Shown in pieces: positions 21,269-29,497 of a stretch of DNA of 64,000 nucleotides. This stretch comes from Streptomyces lucensis JCM 4490 (GTDB lineage: Bacteria > Actinomycetota > Actinomycetes > Streptomycetales > Streptomycetaceae). The notes beneath the pieces are model-generated. The model was not told the DNA's origin and did no database searches. It was given only the letters and a program-made list of their open reading frames with translations. The DNA lies in contig NZ_BMUE01000006.1 of the NCBI RefSeq assembly GCF_014650035.1, forward strand, positions 248,001-312,000, written 5' to 3'. The first letter of the stretch is position 1. Each line of letters begins with the position of its first letter. Made by a program: the position numbers and the translations under genes.

Positions 21269-22529
21269 GGTCGGCCTCCCAGGCACGCAGGACGAGTACG
21301 GCGTTGTGGCCGCCGAAGCCGAACGAGTTGCTCATCGCCACGTCGACCCGGTGCCGCTGCGCCTGGTGCGGGACGAAGTTCAGGGCGTCGTCGATCGGGC
21401 GGTGGCAGTTGATCGTCGGCGGCACCACGGAGGTGCGGATGGCCAGGCCCGCGGCGATGGCCTCGACGGCACCGGCGGCGCCGATCAGATGACCGGTCAT
21501 GGACTTGGTGGAGCTGATCGGGACGTGTTCGGCGTGGCTGCCGAAGACCGCCCGGATCGCCTCCACCTCGGTGCGGTCGTTGGCCTGGGTGGAGGTGCCG
21601 TGCGCGTTGATGTAGCCGACGTCCCCGGGGGTGAGGCCGGCGTCGGCGAGGGCGCCGGCCATCGCGGCGCGGGCGCCGCGCCCCTCGGGGTGCGGGGCGG
21701 TCCAGTGGTGCGCGTCCGAGGTGGACGCGTATCCGGCGACCTCGGCGAGGATCGTGGCGCCGCGGGCGAGGGCGTGCTCGGCGGACTCCAGGACCAGGAC
21801 CCCGGCGCCGGCGCTCATCACGAAGCCGTCCCGGTCGGTGTCGAAGGGACGCGATGCCTCGGCCGGGGCGTCGTTGCGGGTGGACAGCGCCCGGGCGTTG
21901 CCGCTGGAGGCCAGGTCGAGGCGGTTCAGGATGTGCTCGGCGCCGCCCGCGAGGGCCACGTCGACCGTGCCGTGCCGGATCCAGTGCGCGGCCTCGCCGA
22001 TGGCGTCGGCGCCGGAGGCGCAGGCCGTGCTCAGGGCCCGGGTCGGGCCCGTCACCCCGAACCGGAAGCCGATCTCGCAGGCCGCGCTGTCGATGGCCCC
22101 GGTGATCTGGGCGAAGGGGCTGACCCTGCGCGGGCCGCTCTCCTCCAGGGTGGCGAAGTGCCTGCCGTGGGCGGCCATGGGGCCGTAGCCGCTGCCGATC
22201 ACGACGCCGGCGCGCGGTCCGCTGTCGTCGTCGAGCACGAGTCCGGCGTGGTGCACGGCCTCGCCGGCGGCCGCGTAGGCGTACTGGGCGTAGGCGTCCA
22301 TGCGCCGGATCTGCTGGGGCTTGAGGTGGTGGGCGGGATCGAAGCCCTTCACCTCGCCGCCGAACGTGGTGCCGAGTCCGGTGGTGTCGACGCCGGTCAG
22401 CGGTGCGATGCCGCTGCGGCCGGCGACCAGCGCGGACCAGGTCTCGTCGACGCCGAGGCCGAGCGGGGTGACGGCTCCCCAGCCGGTGATCACCACCCGG
22501 CGGCCGCCCGCCGTGCGTGTCGTGGGCAT
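21258..22529 (-). CDS. FabF-type beta-ketoacyl-ACP synthase
   Basis: A 423-aa thiolase-fold condensing enzyme with the full Cys-His-His triad: nucleophile in STACASGA, first His in NAHGTSTQANDRTE, second in SNSFGFGGHNA; Lys is present in SSTKSMTGH. That pattern is KAS II rather than KAS III, so it extends acyl-ACP with malonyl-ACP. No dedicated ketoreductase, malonyltransferase or free ACP lies in the run, so these may be borrowed from primary metabolism. ATG 22529 has GAGGGGAG before it. Together with the enoyl reductase it points to a fatty-acid-like building block, or to duplicated antibiotic targets. Confidence 0.92.
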   Translation of the reverse strand: MPTTRTAGGRRVVITGWGAVTPLGLGVDETWSALVAGRSGIAPLTGVDTTGLGTTFGGEVKGFDPAHHLKPQQIRRMDAYAQYAYAAAGEAVHHAGLVLDDDSGPRAGVVIGSGYGPMAAHGRHFATLEESGPRRVSPFAQITGAIDSAACEIGFRFGVTGPTRALSTACASGADAIGEAAHWIRHGTVDVALAGGAEHILNRLDLASSGNARALSTRNDAPAEASRPFDTDRDGFVMSAGAGVLVLESAEHALARGATILAEVAGYASTSDAHHWTAPHPEGRGARAAMAGALADAGLTPGDVGYINAHGTSTQANDRTEVEAIRAVFGSHAEHVPISSTKSMTGHLIGAAGAVEAIAAGLAIRTSVVPPTINCHRPIDDALNFVPHQAQRHRVDVAMSNSFGFGGHNAVLVLRAWEADREQ

Positions 22530-22540
22530 GTGCGCTCCCC

Positions 22541-24277
22541 TCACTTCCCGGCCGGTGCCGCGAGCACGGGGAAGTCGCCGCCGGCGACGTCCGCGCCGAA
22601 CATCGCGTCGGTCAGCCGCACCGGCACGTTGAGCACGACGACCTCGCCGGCCGCGGCCTTCTCCCAGGCCAGTGCCACGTCGCCGGCCAGGGACGCCTTG
22701 TCCCGCACGGTCACCTGGTGCAGCCCGGGAAGGTGCGGGGCCGGGGCGGTGACGGCCTCCGGGTCGACGAAGGCGTGGTCGCCCACCGGCTCCTGCCGCT
22801 GGTCGAGCTGGACCTGCAGCCAGCCGTAGCCGCCGTTGCGCAGCACGACGTAGAGCAGGCCGCCGCCGTGCGCGACCGCGGTGGGCAGGTCGGCCGCGGC
22901 CATGGCGAAGGCGCCGTCGCCGACGAAGGCCACCACCGGCCGCCCGGGTGCGGCGAGCTTCACGCCGAGTGCCGCGGCGGCGCCGAAGCCGAGGCTGGTC
23001 TGCTCGGACGGGACGACGCTGCCGGCGCCCGCGTGGCAGGAGTAGAGGGGGTACTTGTACGACCACATGTCCTGCAGGCCGTTCTCCTGCACCAGGATCC
23101 GGTCGGCGGGCAGTTCGGCGTCGAGCGCGCGCAGGACCTCGGCGATGTGCAGGTCCGGGGAACCGGCCAGCCCGTCCAGCAGGGCGCGGCTGTCGGAGTG
23201 GATCGCGGTGTGCACGGCGCGCACCCGCGCCGCCCAGCCTCCGCCGGCGTCCTCCGCGGGCAGCGCCGTCAGCCAGGACCGCACGGCCGCGCCCGCGTCG
23301 GCCAGTACCTTCGGTCCCCGCAGCAGGGTCTGGAAGTCGGCGGCCACCAGGTTGACCTGGAGCACGGGGACCTCGCGGCCGAGGCCGGCCGGCCACTGGA
23401 AGGTGGCCGTCTCCTCCAGCCGGCTGCCGAGGGCGACGACGCAGTCGGTGTCCTCCCACAGCGGGGCCGCCTGCTCGGGCGTGTAGAGGCCGGCCAGGCC
23501 GCAGAAGTGCGGGTGGGCCTCGTCGACCGTGCCCCGGCCGGAGGCCGTGCAGAAGATCGCCGCGCCCGTCCGTTCGGCCAGGCGTTCCACCTCGCGTCCG
23601 CCGTTCGCGTGCCGCATGCCGCCGCCGACCAGCAGGATCGGCCGGCGGGCCGTGCGCAGGGCGTCCAGGGCGGCGGAACCGGCGGGTGCGAGGACCTCCT
23701 GCGGCGTCTCGGCCGCCGCCGGCGCGGCCGGCTCGCCGGCCGGGGTGACGGCCTCGGCGAGCAGGTGCTCGGGCAGTTCGACGTAGACCGGGCCGCGTTC
23801 GTGACGGGCGACCAGCAGGGCGCGGTGCAGGGTGGGCACCAGGCGGTCGGGGTGGTCGACCCGTGCCGCGTACTTCACCAGCGGCGCCACTACGGCGAGC
23901 TGGTCCAGTTCCTGGAAGGCGCCGCTGCCCCGGTGCTGGGCCCCGGTGCCGCCGCTGAGCAGCAGCAGGGGCGCGGCGGACGCGGAGGCCTCCAGCAGGC
24001 CGGTGAGGGTGTTGGTGACCGCGGGGCCCTTGCCGACCACGGCGACGCCGACCCCGCCGGACTGGATGGCCCAGCCGGTGGCCATGAACAGGGCGTTGCG
24101 CTGGTCACGGCAGAGGACGAAGCGCAGGCCCGCCCGGTGCGCGGCCTCCAGGGCGTACATGTCGTCACCGGGCAGGCCGAAGACGGTCCGAGTCCCGGAC
24201 GCGGCGAGGACGGCGGCGGCGGTGGCCCAGGCGGCGGCCGCCGACGTCTCGGCGTTGGTGTCGGGTGTGTTGCTCAT
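22541..24277 (-). CDS. Thiamine-diphosphate-dependent enzyme, acetolactate-synthase-like
   Basis: A 578-aa three-domain ThDP enzyme (Pyr domain from about 15, central domain from about 200, PP domain from about 380). The cofactor motif GDG...RNGGYG (GDG-x24-28-N) is intact. In the Pyr domain the usual RHE with catalytic Glu that ionises the thiazolium is RDQ (Q59). Few ThDP enzymes lack this Glu, glyoxylate carboligase being the known case, so the chemistry may be unusual. Possible roles are carboligation of a 2-oxo acid with an aldehyde, or acyl transfer to a nitroso or amine. ATG overlaps the previous stop (ATGA), showing tight coupling to the AMP-ligase/ALDH gene. Confidence 0.85.
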   Translation of the reverse strand: MSNTPDTNAETSAAAAWATAAAVLAASGTRTVFGLPGDDMYALEAAHRAGLRFVLCRDQRNALFMATGWAIQSGGVGVAVVGKGPAVTNTLTGLLEASASAAPLLLLSGGTGAQHRGSGAFQELDQLAVVAPLVKYAARVDHPDRLVPTLHRALLVARHERGPVYVELPEHLLAEAVTPAGEPAAPAAAETPQEVLAPAGSAALDALRTARRPILLVGGGMRHANGGREVERLAERTGAAIFCTASGRGTVDEAHPHFCGLAGLYTPEQAAPLWEDTDCVVALGSRLEETATFQWPAGLGREVPVLQVNLVAADFQTLLRGPKVLADAGAAVRSWLTALPAEDAGGGWAARVRAVHTAIHSDSRALLDGLAGSPDLHIAEVLRALDAELPADRILVQENGLQDMWSYKYPLYSCHAGAGSVVPSEQTSLGFGAAAALGVKLAAPGRPVVAFVGDGAFAMAAADLPTAVAHGGGLLYVVLRNGGYGWLQVQLDQRQEPVGDHAFVDPEAVTAPAPHLPGLHQVTVRDKASLAGDVALAWEKAAAGEVVVLNVPVRLTDAMFGADVAGGDFPVLAAPAGK

Positions 24278-26934
24278 GACCTTCCCGGCAGGTAGTCGGC
24301 GACGGCCTTCGACAGCAGCAGCGGCTCGGTGTGCCGCTTGCGGCCGACGGCGATGTAGTTGGCGCGGATGCCCCGGCCACCGAAGGGCTTGTTGCCGTCC
24401 TCGATGTCGATGAGCGTCTGGTCGACGCTCACCATGTGCCGCTCGCGCAGGGCCTCGACGGTCTTCGGCAGGGAGCCGAACACGGTGGCGGCCATGGCGC
24501 GTTCCGCGTAGTAGGGGTGGCGCAGCACCTCGTCCAGCCACTCCTCGGACGAGAACGGCACCACGTTGAAGACCGGCGCGAACATCTCCGGGGGCAGGAA
24601 CGGGGTGTCCGTCGGGTGGATCAGCACGGTCGGCCGTACATGGCGGTCGACGAAGTCGATCCGGCCGCCCGCGGCCACGAACTCCCGCTTGCCGCGCAGG
24701 TAGTCCAGGGTAGCCTCGAACGCCTCGTCGTAGAACATGGCGCTGTAGTCGGCGGTGGCGTCGTCGGGGGTGCCCAGGCGCAGGGCCTCGACCCGGCGGG
24801 ACAGCAGGTTGCAGAACTGGGCGCTGACGGAGGTGTGCACGAACACCACGTCCGGGCCGAAGCAGTCCTGCCCGGAGTTGAGCATGCGCACCCGGACCAG
24901 ACCGTCGACCGCGCGGTTCAGGTCGGCGTCCGCGCCGACGACGTACGGGTTGATGCCCTGCCCGAAGAAGCAGAACACCGTCTGCTCGGGCAGCTGTTCA
25001 CGGATCATCTCGGCGTTCTCGTACGAGCCGGTGAAGACCAGGACGTCCGACTTCTTGCCGACGTTGTCGAGGAACTCGCGCTGGCCGCTGCCGTCGAGCA
25101 CCAGCGGCAGGTCGTGCACGGTGCTGATGAGCTTGTGCAGCGCCCGGGTCTGGGCGTCGATCATCCGGGACGGCCGGAAGACGATCTCCTGGCTGTACAG
25201 GCTGGGGATGACGACGTAGAGGATGTAGCCGTACAGCGGGATGTTCGACGGCATCAGCACGCCGATGCGGCGCGCGGCGGGCGGGCTGTAGCGGGAGACC
25301 TCGGCGACCGCGCCCTCCAGCGCCTCGATGGAGGCGTCGATCTCGTCTGCCGCGGTGCGGTGGTTGGAGACCTCGGTGAGGATGCGCAGGACCTCCGGGC
25401 GGCGCTCGGAGAGCAGCCGGGCGACGTCCTGCAGCACCGTGATCCGGTCGGCGAACGGAATCGCCGGACCCGCGGGCCGGGCGGCGCTCGCGGCCTGCTT
25501 CTCCTCCTCGGCGCGGCCGCTGCGCAGCGCCGCCTGCGCCATGTAGCGCAGCGCGGTCAGGTTGGCCTTGCCGTTGGTGTGCTCGGGGAACTCGGGGACC
25601 ACGAGCACCTTGTTGGGCTGCTCGTACTCGGCGACCAGCTCGGCGAAGGCGCGCCGCCAGTGCGCGGCCGGCCGTTCCTCGGGGTCGGCGACCACGAAGA
25701 CCAGGTCGGTGCCGAAGCGGCCGTCCTCCACCGGGACGACCCGCACCGGGCGGCCGCACTCGCTGGCCTTGGCGGTGATGGCGTCGGGGTAGAGGGTGTT
25801 GCCGAAGCGGTGGACGGCGGCCTTGCGGCCGAGGACGCGCAGGTTGCCGTGCTCGTCGAGGAAGCCCAGGTCCTGGGTGCGGTGGACGGTGCGCTGGTGT
25901 TCCCGGACCCGGCCGCCCGGCTCCAGCATGCCCACCATCAGGTCGGGCGTGTGCACGATGACCTCGCCGACCTGGCCGGCCGGTACGGGGCGGTCCTCCT
26001 CGTCGACGACGGTCACCGTGATGCCGCCGAGCGGACGCCCGCAGTGGTGCGGGTTGTCGGGTGCCGCCAGGGCGATGTTGCCGGCCTCGGAGCTGCCGTA
26101 GCCGTCCAGCAGGGGTCTGCCGAGCCGCTCGGTGAAGCGGCGCTGCAGGTCGTCCTGGAGCGGCTCGCCGCCCACGCACCACATGCGCACCGATTCCAGC
26201 AGGGCGGTGGAGACGCGGCCGCGGTCGAGCAGCCGCAGCATGCCCTCGTAGACGGCCGGGACGGAGTCGACGACCGTGACGCCGAGGTCGACGATCGCCT
26301 CCAGGGCGAGGTCGGTGCGCCGGCTGGGCAACAGCACCAGGCTCGCCTTGGCCTGCCACCACAGCAGCAGGATGGACAGGCCGTACTGGTGGGTGAACGG
26401 CAGCAGGGGCAGCAGCACGTCGGTCTCGGTGTAGCGCATCCGGTCCTGGGTGCGGGAGACGTTGGCCAGCACCGAACTGCCGGAGCGGACGACGCCCTTG
26501 GGGCGGCCGAGGCTGCCGGAGGTCCACACGATGAGGGCGTCGGAACGGCGGGCCCAGCGGTCGAAGGACAGCTCGGCCTGCGTGTCGTCCGCGGCGGGCG
26601 CGGTGTCGAGCGCGTGCAGCGGGATCCAGCGGGCGTCGAGCCTGGCGAAGGCGGGGGCCTCCTCCTCGTGGTCGGAGACGAAGAAGTCGGCGTCGGCCTC
26701 CTCCACCAGCCGGGCGAACTGGTTCGGGGTCACCCCGCGGTCGACGAGGCCGACCGAGACGCCCATCTCCATCAGGGCCAGGGTGGTCAGCACCGAGGCC
26801 GTGGAGTTCGCGGCCGAGAGCAGGACGCGGTGGCTGCCGTCGACCCCGCGGGACTCGAGCTCGCGGATCACGCTCGCGCAGGAGGCCCTGACCTCGCGCC
26901 AGGAGCGACTGCTTTCATTGCGGCTGATCAGCAC
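24274..26934 (-). CDS. AMP-ligase fused to aldehyde-dehydrogenase-fold domain
   Basis: An 886-aa fusion. Residues 1 to about 480 are an ANL adenylating domain (TSGSLGRPKG, YGSSEAGNIA, HRTQDLG, KANLTAL with the late Lys). From about 520 the chain is an aldehyde-dehydrogenase fold (IGVLMPSNIPLYGYILYV, NSGQDCFGPDVV with the nucleophilic Cys, PEMFAPVFNVVPF). No carrier domain lies between them. By analogy with the LuxE/LuxC pair it may activate a carboxylic acid as the adenylate, pass it to the Cys and reduce it to an aldehyde; oxidation of an aldehyde is the alternative. GTG start at 26934 has only a weak Shine-Dalgarno, but a heptamer pair and a -10-like box precede it, so it may begin its own transcript. 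Confidence 0.82.
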   Translation of the reverse strand: MLISRNESSRSWREVRASCASVIRELESRGVDGSHRVLLSAANSTASVLTTLALMEMGVSVGLVDRGVTPNQFARLVEEADADFFVSDHEEEAPAFARLDARWIPLHALDTAPAADDTQAELSFDRWARRSDALIVWTSGSLGRPKGVVRSGSSVLANVSRTQDRMRYTETDVLLPLLPFTHQYGLSILLLWWQAKASLVLLPSRRTDLALEAIVDLGVTVVDSVPAVYEGMLRLLDRGRVSTALLESVRMWCVGGEPLQDDLQRRFTERLGRPLLDGYGSSEAGNIALAAPDNPHHCGRPLGGITVTVVDEEDRPVPAGQVGEVIVHTPDLMVGMLEPGGRVREHQRTVHRTQDLGFLDEHGNLRVLGRKAAVHRFGNTLYPDAITAKASECGRPVRVVPVEDGRFGTDLVFVVADPEERPAAHWRRAFAELVAEYEQPNKVLVVPEFPEHTNGKANLTALRYMAQAALRSGRAEEEKQAASAARPAGPAIPFADRITVLQDVARLLSERRPEVLRILTEVSNHRTAADEIDASIEALEGAVAEVSRYSPPAARRIGVLMPSNIPLYGYILYVVIPSLYSQEIVFRPSRMIDAQTRALHKLISTVHDLPLVLDGSGQREFLDNVGKKSDVLVFTGSYENAEMIREQLPEQTVFCFFGQGINPYVVGADADLNRAVDGLVRVRMLNSGQDCFGPDVVFVHTSVSAQFCNLLSRRVEALRLGTPDDATADYSAMFYDEAFEATLDYLRGKREFVAAGGRIDFVDRHVRPTVLIHPTDTPFLPPEMFAPVFNVVPFSSEEWLDEVLRHPYYAERAMAATVFGSLPKTVEALRERHMVSVDQTLIDIEDGNKPFGGRGIRANYIAVGRKRHTEPLLLSKAVADYLPGRS

Positions 26935-26972
26935 CAGAAAAACACATCCAATCTTCGAACCGGGTCGCCTCG

Positions 26973-27007
26973 ACGCTAGGAGGGGCCGCTCAAGCGGGAA
27001 TCAAGCG
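26973..27007 (-). promoter_or_regulatory. SARP-type direct repeats before the AMP-ligase/ALDH gene
   Basis: On the coding strand CGCTTGA-TTCC-CGCTTGA (27007 to 26990), heptamers 11 bp apart, followed 11 bp later by TAGCGT as a possible -10. The first heptamer overlaps the stop codon of the upstream ATP-grasp gene. The same pair precedes the sbnA-like gene. Confidence 0.6.
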
Positions 27008-28278
27008 GAAATCGGCTCGGTCCCCGCCGCGGCCGCGGCCGGGGGACCGGCGGTCTCGACGTAGCAGCCGGTGGCCTCCAGGGCCCGGATCGCCGCGAGG
27101 TCGCGGTCGAGCTCGGTCTCGCTGCCGGCGACGAGGGAGACGAAGCCCGGGGAGGTCGCCATGTCGACGGTCCGGCGCACGGGCAGGCCGGCGCGGACGC
27201 CCGTGACCAGCCGCTCGAAGGAGGGCAGGGCCGTGAAGCGGTCGTGCCAGCCGGCGCTGGTGCCGGTCCGGCCGTTGATCAGCCAGACGTTGCGCACGGT
27301 CCTCGTCCAGCGCACGTCGGTGTCCCGGAAGGCGTGGAAGCCCGCCGGGTCGGTCAGGGCCAGGGCGAACAGTTCCACGTGGGAGGTGCCGGAGTGCTTC
27401 TCCAGGACGTCGGGCAGCATGGCGCCCATGAGGCGGGCCCCGGTCTCGATGAGCACCGGCCCCTCGGCGGTGAGCATCACCTCGCTGTGCGCGGCGCCGT
27501 CGGTGATGCCGAGGGCCGTCACCGCGGCGGTCACGTACTCGATCAGCCCGGCGACATGCGGCGCGGTCAGCGGCAGCGGCTGCTGGTAGTCGTACAGCGG
27601 AGCGCCCTCGGGGCCGGCCGTCTTGGCGGACAGCCACACGTCGGAGACCTTCTGCACGCCGTCCACCGCGACCGTGTTGACGATGTACTCGGTCCCGACC
27701 AGGTACTTCTGCACCACGGCCGAGGGGTTGGGGTTGCCGAAGTAGTCCCGGCCCGCCATGACGGCCGCGGCGGCGGAGCGCACCTCGGCGGCGGAGGCGC
27801 AGATGTGGACGTTGTCCGTGCCGGCGCTCGCGGCCGGCTTGACCACGACCGGGCCGCCGGCCTCGGCGAACCAGGCGACGGCGGTCTCCGGGTCGGTCGT
27901 GCTGAAGCCGACGGGTGCGGCCAGGCCCGCGGCGGCGAGCCGCCGCGCCATCGCGTACTTGTTCCGGCGGGCCTCGACGCCGTCGAACGCGTTGCCCGGC
28001 AGGCCCAGTTCGTGGGCGAGGGTGTCGGCGAGGACCACCCCGCACTCGGTGCCGGCCACCACCCGGTCGACGCCCGCCTCCTTCAGGGCGCGGACGGCGT
28101 CGGCGAGATCGGGGAAGTATCCGAAGTCGTGGCTGTACAGGTCGGGACGGAAGGAGGGCAGCAGCCGGCTCGGCGCCGTCTCCTGGCTGCGCAGGTGGAC
28201 CACGTCCACACCCCGCAGGCCCAGCTTGTGGGCCAGGACGCTGCCGGTCGAGTAGCCGTCGACGATCGCGATCTTCAC
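27001..28278 (-). CDS. ATP-grasp amino-acid ligase (second of two)
   Basis: A 425-aa ATP-grasp protein of the carboxylate-amine ligase type. The N-terminal domain begins MKIAIVDGYSTGS-like (from GTG) and has a RRNKYAMARRLAAAG helix; the ATP-binding part carries VVVKPAASAGTDNVH and the Mg-binding end has SEVMLTAEGPVLIETGARLMG. Relatives such as BacD/TabS-type and RizB-type ligases form peptide or amide bonds through acyl-phosphates. It shares its plan with the ligase at 30.5-31.8 kb, so the pair probably arose by duplication and make two different bonds. Start GTG overlaps the MFS stop (GTGA), so translation is coupled. Confidence 0.85.
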   Translation of the reverse strand: MKIAIVDGYSTGSVLAHKLGLRGVDVVHLRSQETAPSRLLPSFRPDLYSHDFGYFPDLADAVRALKEAGVDRVVAGTECGVVLADTLAHELGLPGNAFDGVEARRNKYAMARRLAAAGLAAPVGFSTTDPETAVAWFAEAGGPVVVKPAASAGTDNVHICASAAEVRSAAAAVMAGRDYFGNPNPSAVVQKYLVGTEYIVNTVAVDGVQKVSDVWLSAKTAGPEGAPLYDYQQPLPLTAPHVAGLIEYVTAAVTALGITDGAAHSEVMLTAEGPVLIETGARLMGAMLPDVLEKHSGTSHVELFALALTDPAGFHAFRDTDVRWTRTVRNVWLINGRTGTSAGWHDRFTALPSFERLVTGVRAGLPVRRTVDMATSPGFVSLVAGSETELDRDLAAIRALEATGCYVETAGPPAAAAAGTEPISA

Positions 28279-29489
28279 TGGGTCGCTCCCGAATTCTCCA
28301 GCTCCTGGGCCGCCGGGGCCATGGTCTTGTCGCGGGCGCGCAGCCGGGTGTCGCAGAGGAAGGCGAGCCCCGCGACGGCGGCGGCGGTGGCGCCGAACAC
28401 GGCGAACGCGGTGCCGGGACCGCCGTGGTCCAGGCCGGTGCCGGCGATCGGCGAGCCGATCACGTTGCCGACGAGGATGGCGCTGGCGTAGGTGCCCATC
28501 GCGACGCCCTTGCTGTCGTCCGGCGCGAGGCCGCTGACCGCGCCCGCGCTCGCCGACAGGGCCGGGGCGACGAACAGGTTGGCGGGGACGGACAGCAGGC
28601 ACAGCCAGTACCACTGGGTCGCCAGGCCGATCGGCATGCACAGCAGGCCCAGCGCCGCCGTGACCGCGAACACCGACGGCGGGCGCTTCATCCCGCCGTA
28701 CAGGAAGCCGCCGGCCACGGACGCGACGCCGGCCAGGACCAGCAGCAGCCAGCTCCAGGCGAGCTGGCCGTGCCGCTGAAGCGTGCCGATGGCGGCGACC
28801 TCGAAGCCGACCACCGCGATGGAGGTGGCCACGGTGACGCCGAGGGCGCACATCATGCGGGCGGACAGCCAGTGCCGCAGCCCGGGCTTCGGGGCGCCCG
28901 CGGCGGGAAGGGCCCGCTGCAGCGGCGGGTCGAGCACCAGGTAGGCCCCGCCGACCAGCAGCTGCAGACCGCCCATCACCAGGAACGCCACCGTCGGGGA
29001 GGCGGTCGAGGCGAGCAGGATGCCGACGGTCGGGCCCACCATGTAGGCGATGTCGGTGGTCATGGCGTCGACCGCGTAGGCGGTGTGCCGGTTGTCCTCG
29101 GTCACCATGCCGGCCAGCGCCAGCCGGATCACCGTGAAGGCGGGCAGCGTGGTCAGGCCGCCGAAGAAGGCGGCGACCAGCAGGGCGGGGTAGGGCAGCA
29201 GGTGGCCCAGGCTCCAGAACACGGCCTGGGCGGTCACCAGCAGGCCGAAGACCCGGCGCAGTCCGTAGTGGTCCAGTCCGCGGCCCTGCAGGGGGGCGCC
29301 GAGGCCGGCGCCCGCCGTCCAGCAGGCGGCGGCGACGCTGCCCGCCGCGAAGCCCCGGTGCAGGTTGCCCACGATGTGCAGGATGAGCACCGAGGCGATG
29401 CCGAGCCCGGGCATCTTCGCCAGCAGCCCGATCACGGTCAGGGACCGGATGCCGGGTTCGGCGAACAGTTTTCGGTAGGTCGAGAACAC
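28275..29489 (-). CDS. MFS transporter, probable product exporter
   Basis: A 404-aa membrane protein with about 11-12 hydrophobic helices in two halves, of the short drug-efflux MFS type. Motif-A-like GRGLDHYGLRR lies after helix 2 and a long basic loop separates the halves near residue 195. It is the only transporter in the run, so export of, and self-protection from, the product is the likely job. GTG at 29489 follows GGAGACGAC and lies 8 nt after the N-oxygenase stop. Substrate is inferred only from position. Confidence 0.86.
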   Translation of the reverse strand: MFSTYRKLFAEPGIRSLTVIGLLAKMPGLGIASVLILHIVGNLHRGFAAGSVAAACWTAGAGLGAPLQGRGLDHYGLRRVFGLLVTAQAVFWSLGHLLPYPALLVAAFFGGLTTLPAFTVIRLALAGMVTEDNRHTAYAVDAMTTDIAYMVGPTVGILLASTASPTVAFLVMGGLQLLVGGAYLVLDPPLQRALPAAGAPKPGLRHWLSARMMCALGVTVATSIAVVGFEVAAIGTLQRHGQLAWSWLLLVLAGVASVAGGFLYGGMKRPPSVFAVTAALGLLCMPIGLATQWYWLCLLSVPANLFVAPALSASAGAVSGLAPDDSKGVAMGTYASAILVGNVIGSPIAGTGLDHGGPGTAFAVFGATAAAVAGLAFLCDTRLRARDKTMAPAAQELENSGATQ

Positions 29490-29497
29490 GTCGTCTC

